64,000 nt of DNA from Palleronia sp. LCG004 (GTDB lineage Bacteria > Pseudomonadota > Alphaproteobacteria > Rhodobacterales > Rhodobacteraceae): positions 930,001 through 994,000 of the forward strand of contig NZ_CP136759.1 in assembly GCF_032931615.1 (NCBI RefSeq), written 5' to 3'. Below the pieces are notes generated by a model. It was not told where the DNA came from. It did not search any database and saw only the letters and a program-made list of their open reading frames with translations. Positions within the stretch are counted from its first letter, which is position 1. Each line of letters opens with the position of its first letter. Below, piece after piece: positions 1-9,386 of this stretch. The translations under genes were made by a program, and so were the position numbers.

Positions 1-822
1 CGAGGTCTGCGGGACGAGGCAGGGCGACATCCGCGCCTCGAGCCCGCGACCCGTCATCTGCGCGACACCGAGCAGCTTGACCGCGAAGCCCATATCGGCG
101 GCGTGCCGGATGTCCTCGATCTTGATCCGCTCGATCCCCTCGAGCGCGACACCGTCGAAATCGACCTTCGTGCCGAAGGCGATGCTTGCCAGCAGCGCGA
201 GCTTGTGGCCCGCATCGATACCGCCCACATCCAGCGTCGGATCGGCCTCGAGATATCCTAGCTCGGAGGCTTCGGCGAAGACCTGGTCGTAGGTCAGACC
301 GGCGCTCTCCATCCGCGTGAGGATGTAGTTGCAGGTGCCGTTCATCACGCCCATCACGCGCGTGATCTCGTTGCCCGCAAGCCCTTCGGTCAGGGCCTTC
401 ACGCAGGGAATGCCGCCCGCGACGGCGGCTTCGAACCGCAGCACCGCGCCCTGCGCCTCGGCCCGTTCGGCAAGCGCCTGTCCGTGATGCGCGAGCAGCG
501 CCTTGTTCGCCGTCACAACGTCGTGGCCCGCCTCGATCGCGGCCTCGACCGCGTCCTTCGCCGGCCCGTCTTCGCCGCCGATGAGTTCGACGAACACGTC
601 GATATCGTCGCGGCGGGCAAGTGCGACGGGATCGTCCTCCCATTCGTACTCGCCCAGACGGACGCCACGATCCTTGTTCCGGTTTCGCGACGAAACCGCC
701 TTGATTTCAATCGGCCGCCCGCCGCGCGCCTCGAGCAGGTCGGCATGCCGTTGCAGAATGCGGATCGTGCCCGTGCCGACGGTCCCGATGCCGGCAATGC
801 CAAGGCGAAGAGGGCTGGTCAT
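1..822 (-). CDS. hom: Homoserine dehydrogenase, 3' end outside window
   Basis: NAD(P)-dependent homoserine dehydrogenase, which reduces aspartate semialdehyde to homoserine on the threonine/methionine branch of the aspartate pathway in the cytosol. The minus strand encodes an unbroken 274-residue N-terminal part. It opens with a Rossmann glycine motif (GIAGIGTVGTG, from residue 8) and continues with TANKALL and the family signatures GVMNGTCNYILTRM and EADPTLDVGGIDAGHKLALL, which carries the catalytic-region Asp and Lys. The family is usually about 430 residues, so roughly the C-terminal third, including any ACT domain, lies off the left edge. The start ATG at 822 gives the expected N-terminus. 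A 17-bp palindrome seen elsewhere in the window lies inside the frame at 681-697. Confidence 0.95.
   Translation of the reverse strand, partial: MTSPLRLGIAGIGTVGTGTIRILQRHADLLEARGGRPIEIKAVSSRNRNKDRGVRLGEYEWEDDPVALARRDDIDVFVELIGGEDGPAKDAVEAAIEAGHDVVTANKALLAHHGQALAERAEAQGAVLRFEAAVAGGIPCVKALTEGLAGNEITRVMGVMNGTCNYILTRMESAGLTYDQVFAEASELGYLEADPTLDVGGIDAGHKLALLASIAFGTKVDFDGVALEGIERIKIEDIRHAADMGFAVKLLGVAQMTGRGLEARMSPCLVPQTS
681..697. repeat. 17-bp palindrome GGTTTCGCGACGAAACC, copy inside hom
   Basis: Perfect 8-bp arms (GGTTTCGC / GCGAAACC type, centre A/T here) within the hom reading frame, where it encodes part of a KAVSSRN stretch. Near-identical palindromes occur between genes at 13171-13187 and 43861-43877. 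Being inside a gene, this copy may be coincidental. Confidence 0.4.
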
Positions 823-860
823 GTCGTCGGGCTCCTTCTGGGTCACGGTCGGGGGCGGGC

Positions 861-1193
861 TTAGCGGGTTTCGCCCGCGCCTGCCAGTGCCGCGGCGTCC
901 GCGCGAAGCCGATCGGGCGCAGCTCCGAGGCGCGCGCGATCCTCGGCACTGAGCCCCGCGCCTCGAAGGGCCGCGGCGCGTGCGCGCAGAGCCTGCGCAC
1001 GCGAGGCGAGCGCGGCCGTATCCTCGGGCGTCGCGCGGGTGGCGCGCGCACGCTCCGCCGCGATGACCGCCGAGAGCGGCAGCAGCTCGGGATAATCCGC
1101 ACGGGCGAGTTCCGCGTCCTCGGGGACGTCGATATCGGGAAGCGCGCAGCCAGCGAGCATCAGCACGATCAGGAAAGGGCGCAGGCGCTGCAT
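861..1193 (-). CDS. Small alanine/arginine-rich lipoprotein
   Basis: 110-residue predicted lipoprotein. The N-terminus has a short basic segment, a hydrophobic stretch (PFLIVLMLAG) and a lipobox ending at Cys16 (MLAGC), so it is expected to be lipidated and held at the outer or inner membrane. The mature part is very rich in Ala and Arg and probably helical, with no recognised domain. The frame stays open far upstream, but the signal sequence fixes the start at 1193. It lies 39 bp downstream of the hom start on the same strand, so it precedes hom and may share its transcript. Function unknown. Confidence 0.7.
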   Translation of the reverse strand: MQRLRPFLIVLMLAGCALPDIDVPEDAELARADYPELLPLSAVIAAERARATRATPEDTAALASRAQALRARAAALRGAGLSAEDRARLGAAPDRLRADAAALAGAGETR

Positions 1194-1313
1194 GTCGATG
1201 CTCTTCTTCGCGGTCCCTGAGAGAATAGCGGAGGCCGCACCCGTGCCGCAACGGCGCTTTTCTCGGACCGGCCGAACGCGTATGCGGGACCGACCGCGCC
1301 GAAGGAGAGAAAG

Positions 1314-1817
1314 ATGCAGCCCGTCTCTAGGATCGACGCCCTTCCGGGAGAGGAGGTGAGCCGCCTCGGTGCCTCGCCCACGCGGAGGGTGATCGGCGTC
1401 GTGATGATCTGCGCGCTCGGTGCGCTGCTCATCTGGCTCGCGGTAAGTCAGCCGGCCGAGATTTTCTGGCGGCTGCTTCTGATCGTCCTCGGCGGGCTCG
1501 GGATCTGGTGCGGCATCGCGCTCTGGCGGGCGACGGCGGGGTCGATCGTGCTGAAGCCCGAGGGGCTCTTCACCGAAACCGACGCGCCCCTCGTCCTGAT
1601 GGACGAGATCGACACCGTCGAGAGGGGGGCATTCGCGTTCAAACCCTCGAACGGGTTCAGCGTGAAGCTGAAGGAGCCCGCGCCCTTCGCATGGGCTCCG
1701 GGCCTCTACTGGCGTTTCGGTCGCAGGATCGGGGTCGGCGGCGTCACATCGCCCGGAGAGGCCAAGGCCGTGGCGGAACTTCTCCAGGTCCTGCACGGGC
1801 GCAGGACGGAGGGCTGA
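1314..1817 (+). CDS. Hypothetical two-helix membrane protein
   Basis: 167-residue protein not recognised by family. After about 25 polar residues there are two closely spaced hydrophobic segments (about 26-46 and 51-69) that should form a membrane hairpin. A soluble C-terminal part follows with alternating strands (SIVLKPEGLFTE, FSVKLKEPAPFAW) that suggests a small beta-rich, PH-like fold; the fold is inference. Upstream AGGAGAG gives a good ribosome site before the ATG at 1314. It converges on the TadE gene with two bases between stops. Confidence 0.6.
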   Translation: MQPVSRIDALPGEEVSRLGASPTRRVIGVVMICALGALLIWLAVSQPAEIFWRLLLIVLGGLGIWCGIALWRATAGSIVLKPEGLFTETDAPLVLMDEIDTVERGAFAFKPSNGFSVKLKEPAPFAWAPGLYWRFGRRIGVGGVTSPGEAKAVAELLQVLHGRRTEG

Positions 1818-1819
1818 GA

Positions 1820-2380
1820 TCAGGCCCCGGCCTCGTATTTGAGCTGCGGCCGGAAGCGCGGCGTGACGATCGCGCTGTGATGGAAGCGATGCGGTGAAAG
1901 GCCGATCTTGAAGACCGGTTCGTAATCCATCCAGGTCTCGACGATGATGGCGGTCGAGCCGTTCGACAATGCGGGGATCGACGGCGAGAGCTGGGCGAGT
2001 GTCACGTCCGTGATCGGAGCCGGGGCATTGCCCGTCGAGTCGGACCAGACGAGCTCGTGCTTCCCGTCGGGTTCGTTCCAGATAGCCACGGTCACGCGCA
2101 GCGACGTCTCGTTCTTTCCCTGGGTGAGGAAGGTATGGATTCGTCCCAGCCCGTCGACGAATCGCGGACCGACCGGATCGCTCTGCCGCGAGAGCATGTC
2201 CGCGATGGTATAGGTCGTCCGCAGGTTCGCGTTCTGCTGACGATAGCCGTCGATGAACGTCATCGAGGCGAGCGCGACCCAGAGCAGCAGCGGCAGGATC
2301 ATCACCGCCTCGACCGAGTATGATCCGTCCTCGCACCGCGCGAAGCGAACGAGGCGTTTGCGGGGCAGGGGCATCGTCAT
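1820..2380 (-). CDS. TadE-family pilus assembly/pseudopilin-like protein
   Basis: 186-residue membrane-anchored TadE-like protein. Near the N-terminus a Gly is followed by SYSVEAVMILPLLLW, the layout of Tad pseudopilins (Gly, then Glu near +5, then a hydrophobic helix of about 20 residues) that prepilin peptidase can process. The rest should be periplasmic. It is the third gene of a minus-strand operon with the two genes upstream of it in transcription; the start ATG at 2380 overlaps the previous stop as ATGA. Such minor proteins assist assembly of Flp/Tad fimbriae. No tad ATPase or secretin is in the window. Confidence 0.8.
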   Translation of the reverse strand: MTMPLPRKRLVRFARCEDGSYSVEAVMILPLLLWVALASMTFIDGYRQQNANLRTTYTIADMLSRQSDPVGPRFVDGLGRIHTFLTQGKNETSLRVTVAIWNEPDGKHELVWSDSTGNAPAPITDVTLAQLSPSIPALSNGSTAIIVETWMDYEPVFKIGLSPHRFHHSAIVTPRFRPQLKYEAGA

Positions 2381-2904
2381 TCCGTCGGCTCCACCACGAA
2401 GAAGGTGGCCGAGACGAGTGCGAACCCGCCGCCCGGCTCCCGGGGGAGGATCTTGCCCAGCCCGATATTGGGGAGGATCGGGTCGTGCAGCACGCAGAAC
2501 CGCAGCATCATCATCTCGTTGGTGCCGCCGACCTGGAAATTCGTTGCCGGAGCGATCTCTTCGGTGCGGTCGACACAGCGGACACGACCGTCCGGGGGGG
2601 CGAAATCACCGATCACCTGAGGCTCCATGGCGAGCATCAGGTCCGTGCGGCAATCGGGCATGATGAGGATCCGGTCGCAGAGCGCGGCCTTCAGCGTTTC
2701 GGGGTCGCGCAGTTCGGGCGTGCCGAGCCGCAGATCGCGCACCACGATATCGGTCGCGCGGTCGAGCATCGCCTGGCGCATCTGGATGAAGCTCGCCTCC
2801 ATCGTGATGAGGAACGGCCAGAGGATCAGCGGAAAGAGGATCACGAACTCGACCGTTCCTGTCCCGTCCTCGCGCCCGAGAAAGGATTGCAGCAGCCGCC
2901 TCAT
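2377..2904 (-). CDS. TadE-family pilus assembly protein
   Basis: 175-residue TadE-like protein with the N-terminal motif DGTGTVEFVILFPLILW, the Gly / Glu(+5) / hydrophobic-helix arrangement of Tad pseudopilins. It has a periplasmic domain with several Cys residues. The frame runs open to 3090, but the start at 2904 is chosen because it overlaps the stop of the upstream VWA gene as ATGA and places the prepilin-like motif at residue 14. It is the middle gene of the operon and overlaps the following TadE gene the same way. Probably a minor component of a Tad-type surface fibre or adhesin complex. Confidence 0.8.
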   Translation of the reverse strand: MRRLLQSFLGREDGTGTVEFVILFPLILWPFLITMEASFIQMRQAMLDRATDIVVRDLRLGTPELRDPETLKAALCDRILIMPDCRTDLMLAMEPQVIGDFAPPDGRVRCVDRTEEIAPATNFQVGGTNEMMMLRFCVLHDPILPNIGLGKILPREPGGGFALVSATFFVVEPTE

Positions 2905-4520
2905 TCCACCAGCCTCAGCTGGTTGATCGCGTTCGATATCGCGGCAAAGGCGTAGTCGATCTTCTGGCCCTTCACGTTGAAGTAGTTGTTGGCCGAACTG
3001 GCGCAGTTCTGCATTCGCGTGGCGTAGGATTCGGAAATGTCCATCGCGATTGAAAAGACGAGGATGCCTTTTGCCTTGGCTTCGCTGCACATCCTTTCCA
3101 GGCGGATATTCTTGGTCGCGGCGCTGAGCGGGTCATAGATCTGCGTGTGCCAGAGATTGTACTCGTTCGTGTCGTTGTTTTGCAGATAGCGATAATAGTA
3201 AGCGTGCCAGTCGACCGAAACGATCGACCAGACCTCCCGCCATGTCAGCTGTCGGGCATTGGTGCCGCCGATGGGTGCCTGTTCCCAACGACGGAGCGAC
3301 GGGATGTACCATTTCTCGTTCGACACGCCGTCCTGGTCGCGATCGCCTTTTTCGGTATCCTCTACCGAAATGCGGAGCGCGCTGTCGCCACTGCCGCCGT
3401 TCGGATCGCGCCAGAGCCAGATATCCGAGAGAGCCGTGCCGTTGTATTCGGGCTTCAGGTCCTCGGTCGAAAAGTTTTCGCCATCTGTCATGATGACGAG
3501 AACCTTCATTCGGTTGTCCTCGCCGTAGTCGTAGGGCCGACCGGAAAATTTCTTGTCGATATGCCCGCTATTCGCAAGCGCCGTGATTGCAGGGCGAAGC
3601 GACGGATCGAGGAGCGCCGTACCCCATTTGACACCCGCATCGATCGAGGTGCCGCCGCCAGGCTTGAGTGCATCGATACGGGCATGAAGCAGGGCTTCGT
3701 TCTCGGAAAGATAGACGATCTCTCCGTCGGACCGGCAGGGAATGGCTGCGCGCGGACGGTGTTCGGCGATCGAAGTTCCGGAACGGCCATCCGCATACGG
3801 GTCGTAATGTCCCGATTGAGGACGTGTCTTCGTAAAATCGACGGCGGTCGTCTGATAATCCTGAGGCAGAAAGTCGACGCAGTTGGAGTAGTCGTGCGGC
3901 ACGCTGAGCTTGAAGCGGTTCAGCATCGGTCGTCCGGCGTTGACCTCGGTCTGGTATGGCACGAGCGAGACCGAGATGTCGCCCTGCTTGCCCTCGGTGC
4001 GACCGGAAAGAACCGCAGTCACGAAATCCTTGGCGGCGGTTCTCAGATAGGTCATCCGGTTGTTGCCACCCATGGATCCCGAAATATCGAGCACCACCGA
4101 CACCTCGACATCGCGAACGTCTTCGCGCGCGGCACTCGCGGTCGCTGCCTTGAGGGTGTCGATCCCGACTGCTCTGAGGAACATGGTGTTCACATCGGCG
4201 GTGGCGGTGGCAGAGACGAGCCGTGAATTGATGCTTTCGACGACACTGACATCGCCGAGCCGCGAGAGCAGCCCCGCCTTTGAGAAATAGTCCCGTACCA
4301 CGGCCTCCGGCTCTGCAAGCTGTTCGAGATTGGCTGCCGACAGGACCGCCTGGTCGAGCGTGCTCTGCATCCTCAACCGTTCCGAATCGTGGCGCAGGAT
4401 GTCGACGCCGATGCCCCCGGCGATCAGCATCACCGCGAAGAGGAAGATGCCGAACACCACGAGGGAGCCCTCCTCGGAGACGAGGAAGGACCGGGCGCGG
4501 TCGTTGTTTCCGTCTTTCAT
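2901..4520 (-). CDS. TadG-like protein with von Willebrand A domain
   Basis: 539-residue protein with a short cytoplasmic N-terminus, one membrane helix (about residues 18-38), a TadE/TadG-type N-terminal region and a von Willebrand factor A domain starting near residue 135. The MIDAS motif is present as DISGSMGG, with further elements SIDAGVKW and a later MTDGEN. VWA-bearing TadG proteins of Rhodobacteraceae and Rhizobiales are thought to sit in the envelope and assist Tad pilus assembly or adhesion. It is first in a three-gene operon with ATGA overlaps. The 224 bp upstream of it, shared divergently with a lipoprotein gene, shows no other gene. Confidence 0.82.
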   Translation of the reverse strand: MKDGNNDRARSFLVSEEGSLVVFGIFLFAVMLIAGGIGVDILRHDSERLRMQSTLDQAVLSAANLEQLAEPEAVVRDYFSKAGLLSRLGDVSVVESINSRLVSATATADVNTMFLRAVGIDTLKAATASAAREDVRDVEVSVVLDISGSMGGNNRMTYLRTAAKDFVTAVLSGRTEGKQGDISVSLVPYQTEVNAGRPMLNRFKLSVPHDYSNCVDFLPQDYQTTAVDFTKTRPQSGHYDPYADGRSGTSIAEHRPRAAIPCRSDGEIVYLSENEALLHARIDALKPGGGTSIDAGVKWGTALLDPSLRPAITALANSGHIDKKFSGRPYDYGEDNRMKVLVIMTDGENFSTEDLKPEYNGTALSDIWLWRDPNGGSGDSALRISVEDTEKGDRDQDGVSNEKWYIPSLRRWEQAPIGGTNARQLTWREVWSIVSVDWHAYYYRYLQNNDTNEYNLWHTQIYDPLSAATKNIRLERMCSEAKAKGILVFSIAMDISESYATRMQNCASSANNYFNVKGQKIDYAFAAISNAINQLRLVE

Positions 4521-4744
4521 GGCCGGGCGACACCTCGATTGCGGGGCGTCATGGATCCCACGCGCTGTCCTTCTGCCGTGGTTTCGCGGCAGGAATGGGG
4601 CGGGGCGGGGGCGGAACGGGTGCGATTTCGCTCAAATTGCGCGCGATCCGTCCGGAGGGCCGCGCATCCTCCACGGGTTGCGTCCACCGACCGCGCGGCC
4701 CAATATCGGCGCACCGAATATACAAGTCAGAAGAGTGAGGTTTC

Positions 4745-5167
4745 ATGCGTTTGATGGTGACACTGGCCGCGGGCGTGGCTCTGCTCTCGGGATGTGGCGG
4801 CGCGTCCGATCCGCTTGCCGTCGATCCCGAGAATGCCGCGCGCGCCGCGGCGACGCCCCCCGAGATGGCGGCCGTGATTTCCGCGCTCGAACCGCTCGAG
4901 GGGCGCGAGCTCGACGAGGGGCTGACGCTTCGCCAGGCGCGCGCGGATGGGGGCCGTCTTGTCCTCGATCTCGTGGCGGATGCCGCGGCGATCGCGACCT
5001 CGGCCGAACGCGATGCGTTCCGCTTCAGCTTCGAGCGTGACTTCGCCCAGCAGATGTGCGCGGCACCCGCGCTCAGGTCCTTCATCTCCGAACGCGGTGG
5101 TGTGACCGCCAATGTCAGCGCCCCCGACGGATCGCCGATCCTGTCGCGCAGCATCGACGACTGCTGA
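4745..5167 (+). CDS. Small hypothetical lipoprotein
   Basis: 140-residue protein with a type II signal: MRLMVTLAAGVALLSGCGG, lipobox LLSGC with Cys17. The mature part is acidic and probably mixed alpha/beta, with two late Cys residues (in QQMCAAP and at the C-terminal SIDDC end) that could form a disulfide in the periplasm. No family recognised. A GAGTGAGG-type ribosome site precedes the ATG. A perfect GC-rich hairpin follows the stop at 5178-5204, so the gene is probably transcribed alone. Confidence 0.65.
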   Translation: MRLMVTLAAGVALLSGCGGASDPLAVDPENAARAAATPPEMAAVISALEPLEGRELDEGLTLRQARADGGRLVLDLVADAAAIATSAERDAFRFSFERDFAQQMCAAPALRSFISERGGVTANVSAPDGSPILSRSIDDC

Positions 5168-5177
5168 TCGCTGAAGT

Positions 5178-5204
5178 GCGGGCGGCCGTCTGTCGGCCGC
5201 CCGC
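5178..5204. terminator. 11-bp perfect hairpin after lipoprotein gene
   Basis: GCGGGCGGCCG, loop TCTGT, CGGCCGCCCGC: eleven uninterrupted GC-rich pairs 10 bp after the stop codon. There is no T run after it, so it may act as a weak or factor-assisted terminator, or as a 3' stabiliser. Confidence 0.5.
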
Positions 5205-5290
5205 GACAAGGCGCTCCTGCGGGGCAATGCGACCCGAACCCCGCGGCACTGCCCCTCGACTTTTGCCCGGGTCGCGGCGATATGATCCCC

Positions 5291-7237
5291 ATGAGCCTGC
5301 CACCCGGATTTCTCGACGAATTGCGCAGCCGACTGAGCCTCTCGCAGGTCGTCGGCCGCAAGGTCATCTGGGACACGCGCAAGTCGAACCAGGGCAAGGG
5401 CGACATGTGGGCCCCGTGCCCGTTCCACCAGGAAAAGTCGGCAAGCTTCCATGTCGATGACCGGAAGGGCTTCTACTACTGCTTCGGCTGCCACGAGAAG
5501 GGCGACGCGATCAGCTTCGTGCGCGAGACGGAGAACCTGAGTTTCATCGAGGCGGTCAAGCTCCTCGCTTCGGAGGCGGGGATGGAGGTTCCCGAACGCG
5601 ACCCGCAGGCTCAGGCCAAGGCGGACCGGCGCGATGTCCTCGTCGATGTGATGGAGGCGGCGGCACGATTCTTCCAGATGCAGCTTTCGGGCAATGCGGG
5701 ACGCGAGGCGCGGCAGTATCTCGAGGGCCGCAAGCTCGACCGCGCGGCGCAGGAGCGCTGGCAACTGGGCTTCGCGCCCGCAAGCTGGGACGGCCTGCGG
5801 GATCACCTGACCGGGAAGGGGATTCCCGTCGAACGGATCGTCGAGGCGGGGCTTGCCAAGACGTCCCAGAAGGGGCGCGCGCCCTACGACACGTTCCGCA
5901 ATCGCATCATCTATCCGATCCGCGACGCGCGGGGGCGCTGCATCGCCTTCGGCGGCCGCGCGATGGATCCCGACGATAACGCGAAATACCTCAATTCGCC
6001 GGAAACGCCGCTCTTCGACAAGGGGCGCACGCTCTATAACATGGGGCCTGCGCGGGCCGCGGCCGGGAAGTCTCCGCTGATCGTGGCCGAGGGCTACATG
6101 GACGTGATCGCGCTCAGCGAGGCGGGTTTCGCATCCACCGTGGCACCGCTCGGCACCGCCGTGACCGAGGATCAGCTCCGGCTGATGTGGCGCATGTCGC
6201 CCGAACCGATCGTCGCGCTCGATGGCGATGAGGCGGGCCAGCGGGCGGCATTGAGGCTCATGGACCTCGCGCTGCCGATGATCGAGGCGGGACAATCGCT
6301 CAGGTTCTGCCTGATGCCGCCGGGGCAGGACCCGGACGACGTTCTGCGGTCGGGCGGGCGCGAGGCGATGGAGAAGCTCCTCTCCCAGGCGCAGCCGATG
6401 GTCGATGTGCTGTGGCGGGCCGAAACCGCCGGCCGCATGCTCGACACGCCCGAGGCGCGCGCCGCGCTCGACAAATCCTTGCGCGAACGGCTCGGCCGGA
6501 TTCGCGACCCGTCTCTCCGCCGTCATTACGGCGACGCGATCAAGGAACGGCGCTGGCACCTCTTCAACCCGCGGAAGAAGCGCGACCCATGGGTGCCGGG
6601 CCGGGGCAGGGTGCAGCCGCCGGCCTCCGCCACGACGACGACGCGGGCCTCGGCCCTCGCGCTGGGCGGCGCGTCGGTGGAGCATGGCCTGCGCGAGCAG
6701 GTGGTCCTCGCGATCCTTCTGCGTTTCGGAGAGCTTCTGCCGCGGGTCGAGGACGCGCTTGCCGAAGTCGAGTTCCGAGGCGACGGTCATTCCGGGATCG
6801 CGGCGGCGCTTTTGCGGCATTCCGGGCGGACCCCCGCGGAGCGTCGCGCCGCGATCGAGGCCGAGCTTGCAGGATCGGCCCTTGAAAACCTGCTGTCGGC
6901 GCGCCATCTGGCCGTGGTGCCCGCCCTTCGCGGGGACGACAGCGATCTTGCCGCGATCTGCCTCGGCAACGAACTGGCGAAGATGCTCGCGGCACAGGGG
7001 GCCGCACGCGAGATCGCCGAGGCGATGGAGGATCTCGCAGCCGAGACCGGAGAGGCGCTGACCTGGCGTCTGGGCGAGGCGGCACGTGCGAGGGACCGTG
7101 CACAGCACGGTCAGTCCGAGGACACGACCGAATACGAAGAGGCCCCGAACGGCGTGAAGCTCAACAGGTCCGAACGCGATGCTCTCGACGTGCTTTTGGA
7201 GCAGATCGGGCTATCTGGCGGTGGTGATCGGAAGTGA
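5291..7237 (+). CDS. dnaG: DNA primase DnaG
   Basis: DNA primase that makes RNA primers for the replication fork. The 648-residue product has the CHC2 zinc finger (Cys43, His46, Cys64, Cys67, in PCPFHQ and YYCFGCHEKGD), the DnaG catalytic core with a Toprim acidic centre (VAEGYMDVIAL, then ALDGDEAGQRA), and a C-terminal helicase-binding region. ATG codons occur at 5282 and 5291; the second is chosen because MSLPPGFLDELRSRLSL matches the usual N-terminus. It is followed after 148 bp by rpoD, the macromolecular-synthesis gene order common in proteobacteria, here without rpsU. Confidence 0.96.
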   Translation: MSLPPGFLDELRSRLSLSQVVGRKVIWDTRKSNQGKGDMWAPCPFHQEKSASFHVDDRKGFYYCFGCHEKGDAISFVRETENLSFIEAVKLLASEAGMEVPERDPQAQAKADRRDVLVDVMEAAARFFQMQLSGNAGREARQYLEGRKLDRAAQERWQLGFAPASWDGLRDHLTGKGIPVERIVEAGLAKTSQKGRAPYDTFRNRIIYPIRDARGRCIAFGGRAMDPDDNAKYLNSPETPLFDKGRTLYNMGPARAAAGKSPLIVAEGYMDVIALSEAGFASTVAPLGTAVTEDQLRLMWRMSPEPIVALDGDEAGQRAALRLMDLALPMIEAGQSLRFCLMPPGQDPDDVLRSGGREAMEKLLSQAQPMVDVLWRAETAGRMLDTPEARAALDKSLRERLGRIRDPSLRRHYGDAIKERRWHLFNPRKKRDPWVPGRGRVQPPASATTTTRASALALGGASVEHGLREQVVLAILLRFGELLPRVEDALAEVEFRGDGHSGIAAALLRHSGRTPAERRAAIEAELAGSALENLLSARHLAVVPALRGDDSDLAAICLGNELAKMLAAQGAAREIAEAMEDLAAETGEALTWRLGEAARARDRAQHGQSEDTTEYEEAPNGVKLNRSERDALDVLLEQIGLSGGGDRK

Positions 7238-7293
7238 CGGTGACGCTTTGTGAAGAGATGCGCTGATTTGGTAATCGAATCGAGGTAAACACT

Positions 7294-7324
7294 TCGCGAA
7301 TCGGTGCTCACCCGTGATTCGCGA
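7294..7324. promoter_or_regulatory. Inverted repeat in the dnaG-rpoD gap
   Basis: Perfect 9-bp arms TCGCGAATC (7294-7302) and GATTCGCGA (7316-7324) separated by 13 bp that can itself fold GGTG-CT-CACC. It lies 62 bp before the rpoD start. It could be a 5'-leader hairpin, a protein operator or a T-less dnaG terminator; the sequence does not decide. Confidence 0.45.
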
Positions 7325-7385
7325 TTGGGTCCGAAGCCGCCGGGGTGACAATCGGTGGACGGGCACGGTGGAAAGGATTGGCAAC

Positions 7386-9386
7386 ATGGCCGCGAAAGAC
7401 AACGACGACCGCAAGCCGGACGATCAGGACGGCGAAGTCATGCTCGACATGAGCCAGGCCGCGGTCAAGAAGATGATCGCCGACGCCCGCGAGCGTGGCT
7501 ACATCACCTATGACCAGCTGAACCAGGTCCTTCCGCCGGAGCAGGTGAGCTCGGAGCAGATCGAGGACGTGATGTCGATGCTCTCGGAAATGGGCATCAA
7601 CGTCATCGAGGAGGAAGAGGCCGAGGACGAGGACAAGAAGACCTCGACCGACGTTGCCACGACTTCCACCTCGCGCGAAGTCGCCGTTTCGACCACCGAA
7701 TCGGAGAAGCTCGACCGGACCGACGACCCGGTGCGGATGTATCTGCGCGAGATGGGCAGCGTCGAGCTTCTGAGCCGCGAGGGCGAGATCGCGATCGCCA
7801 AGCGGATCGAGGCAGGGCGCAACACGATGATCGCGGGCCTCTGCGAGAGCCCGCTGACATTCCAGGCGATCACGATCTGGCGCGACGAGCTTCTGACCGA
7901 AGACATCCTCCTGCGCGACGTCATCGACCTCGAGACGACGTTCGGTCGTTCCATGGGAGAGGAAGGCGACGACGAAACGGGCGTCGTGGGCGACATTGCC
8001 GGGGCCAAGCGTGGCGAGACGCAGAAGTCCGGTGGCGGCGATCAGCAGGAACTGGATGCCGACGGCAACCCGATCTCCAAGGGCGACGACGACGAGGACG
8101 AGGATGATCAGGCGAGCCTCAGCCTCGCCGCGATGGAATCCGCGCTGAAGCCGCGTGTGCTCGAGATGCTCGACGTGATCGCGCGCGACTATGCCGAGCT
8201 TTCGGAGATGCAGGATCTTCGCATGTCCGCGACGCTCAACGAGGATGGCTCGTTCAGCGACCGCGACGAGGAGAAATACCAGAAGCTTCGCGGCGAGATC
8301 GTGCTGCTCGTCAACGAGCTGCACCTGCACAACAACCGGATCGAAGCGCTGATCGACCAGCTCTACGGCATCAACCGCAAGATCATGTCGATCGACTCGG
8401 CGATGGTGAAGCTGGCCGATCAGGCGCGCATCAACCGTCGCGAATTCATCGAGGAATATCGCGGCTATGAGCTCGACCCGACCTGGCTCGACCGGATGGG
8501 ATCGAAATCCGGACGCGGCTGGCAGGCCCTGATCGAACGCTCGACCGGCAAGGTCGAGGATCTCAGGGGCGAGATGGCGCAGGTCGGACAATATGTCGGC
8601 GTCGACATCTCCGAGTTCCGCCGCATCGTCCAGCAGGTCCAGAAGGGCGAGAAGGAAGCCCGCGTCGCCAAGAAGGAAATGGTCGAGGCGAACCTTCGGC
8701 TCGTCATTTCGATTGCCAAGAAATACACGAACCGTGGTCTGCAATTCCTCGACCTGATCCAGGAGGGGAACATCGGCCTCATGAAGGCCGTCGACAAGTT
8801 CGAGTATCGCCGCGGCTACAAGTTCTCGACCTATGCAACATGGTGGATCCGGCAGGCGATCACGCGTTCGATCGCCGATCAGGCGCGCACGATCCGCATC
8901 CCGGTCCACATGATCGAGACGATCAACAAGCTGGTCCGCACCGGCCGCCAGATGCTGCACGAGATCGGCCGCGAACCGACGCCCGAAGAGCTGGCAGAAA
9001 AGCTGCAGATGCCGCTCGAGAAGGTCCGCAAGGTGATGAAGATCGCCAAGGAGCCGATCAGCCTCGAAACCCCGATCGGCGACGAGGAAGACAGCCAGCT
9101 CGGCGATTTCATCGAAGACAAGAACGCCGTTTTGCCGCTCGATTCGGCCATTCAGGAGAACCTGAAGGAGACGACCACCCGGGTTCTGGCCTCACTCACC
9201 CCACGCGAGGAGCGCGTCCTGCGGATGCGTTTCGGAATCGGCATGAACACCGATCACACGCTGGAGGAAGTGGGCCAGCAATTCTCGGTCACGCGCGAGC
9301 GGATTCGCCAGATCGAGGCGAAGGCGCTTCGGAAGCTCAAGCATCCGAGCCGGTCGCGCAAGCTGCGCTCGTTCCTGGATCAGTGA
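7386..9386 (+). CDS. rpoD: Primary sigma factor RpoD (sigma-70)
   Basis: Housekeeping sigma factor that directs RNA polymerase to -10/-35 promoters. The 666-residue protein contains region 1.1, region 1.2 ([17 protein letters not shown]), a long acidic non-conserved region, region 2 ([34 protein letters not shown]), region 3, and region 4 with its helix-turn-helix ([20 protein letters not shown]). The frame is open back to 7314, but the ATG at 7386, with a GGAAAGGATT ribosome site, gives the usual N-terminus. Its stop overlaps by 7 bp the stop of a convergent DedA gene. Confidence 0.97.
   Translation: MAAKDNDDRKPDDQDGEVMLDMSQAAVKKMIADARERGYITYDQLNQVLPPEQVSSEQIEDVMSMLSEMGINVIEEEEAEDEDKKTSTDVATTSTSREVAVSTTESEKLDRTDDPVRMYLREMGSVELLSREGEIAIAKRIEAGRNTMIAGLCESPLTFQAITIWRDELLTEDILLRDVIDLETTFGRSMGEEGDDETGVVGDIAGAKRGETQKSGGGDQQELDADGNPISKGDDDEDEDDQASLSLAAMESALKPRVLEMLDVIARDYAELSEMQDLRMSATLNEDGSFSDRDEEKYQKLRGEIVLLVNELHLHNNRIEALIDQLYGINRKIMSIDSAMVKLADQARINRREFIEEYRGYELDPTWLDRMGSKSGRGWQALIERSTGKVEDLRGEMAQVGQYVGVDISEFRRIVQQVQKGEKEARVAKKEMVEANLRLVISIAKKYTNRGLQFLDLIQEGNIGLMKAVDKFEYRRGYKFSTYATWWIRQAITRSIADQARTIRIPVHMIETINKLVRTGRQMLHEIGREPTPEELAEKLQMPLEKVRKVMKIAKEPISLETPIGDEEDSQLGDFIEDKNAVLPLDSAIQENLKETTTRVLASLTPREERVLRMRFGIGMNTDHTLEEVGQQFSVTRERIRQIEAKALRKLKHPSRSRKLRSFLDQ

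Noticed and set aside
3147..4226. 359-codon plus-strand frame opposite the VWA gene
   Set aside because: The minus-strand gene has an intact MIDAS motif and membrane helix; this frame has neither domain nor start context.
4727..7108. 793-codon open frame on the minus strand opposite dnaG
   Set aside because: It is the antisense shadow of dnaG, with low-complexity Arg/His/Leu-rich sequence, no domain, no ribosome site; GC-rich codon bias keeps antisense frames open.
7308..8960. 550-codon minus-strand frame opposite rpoD
   Set aside because: Antisense to conserved sigma-factor regions, with no recognisable motif.
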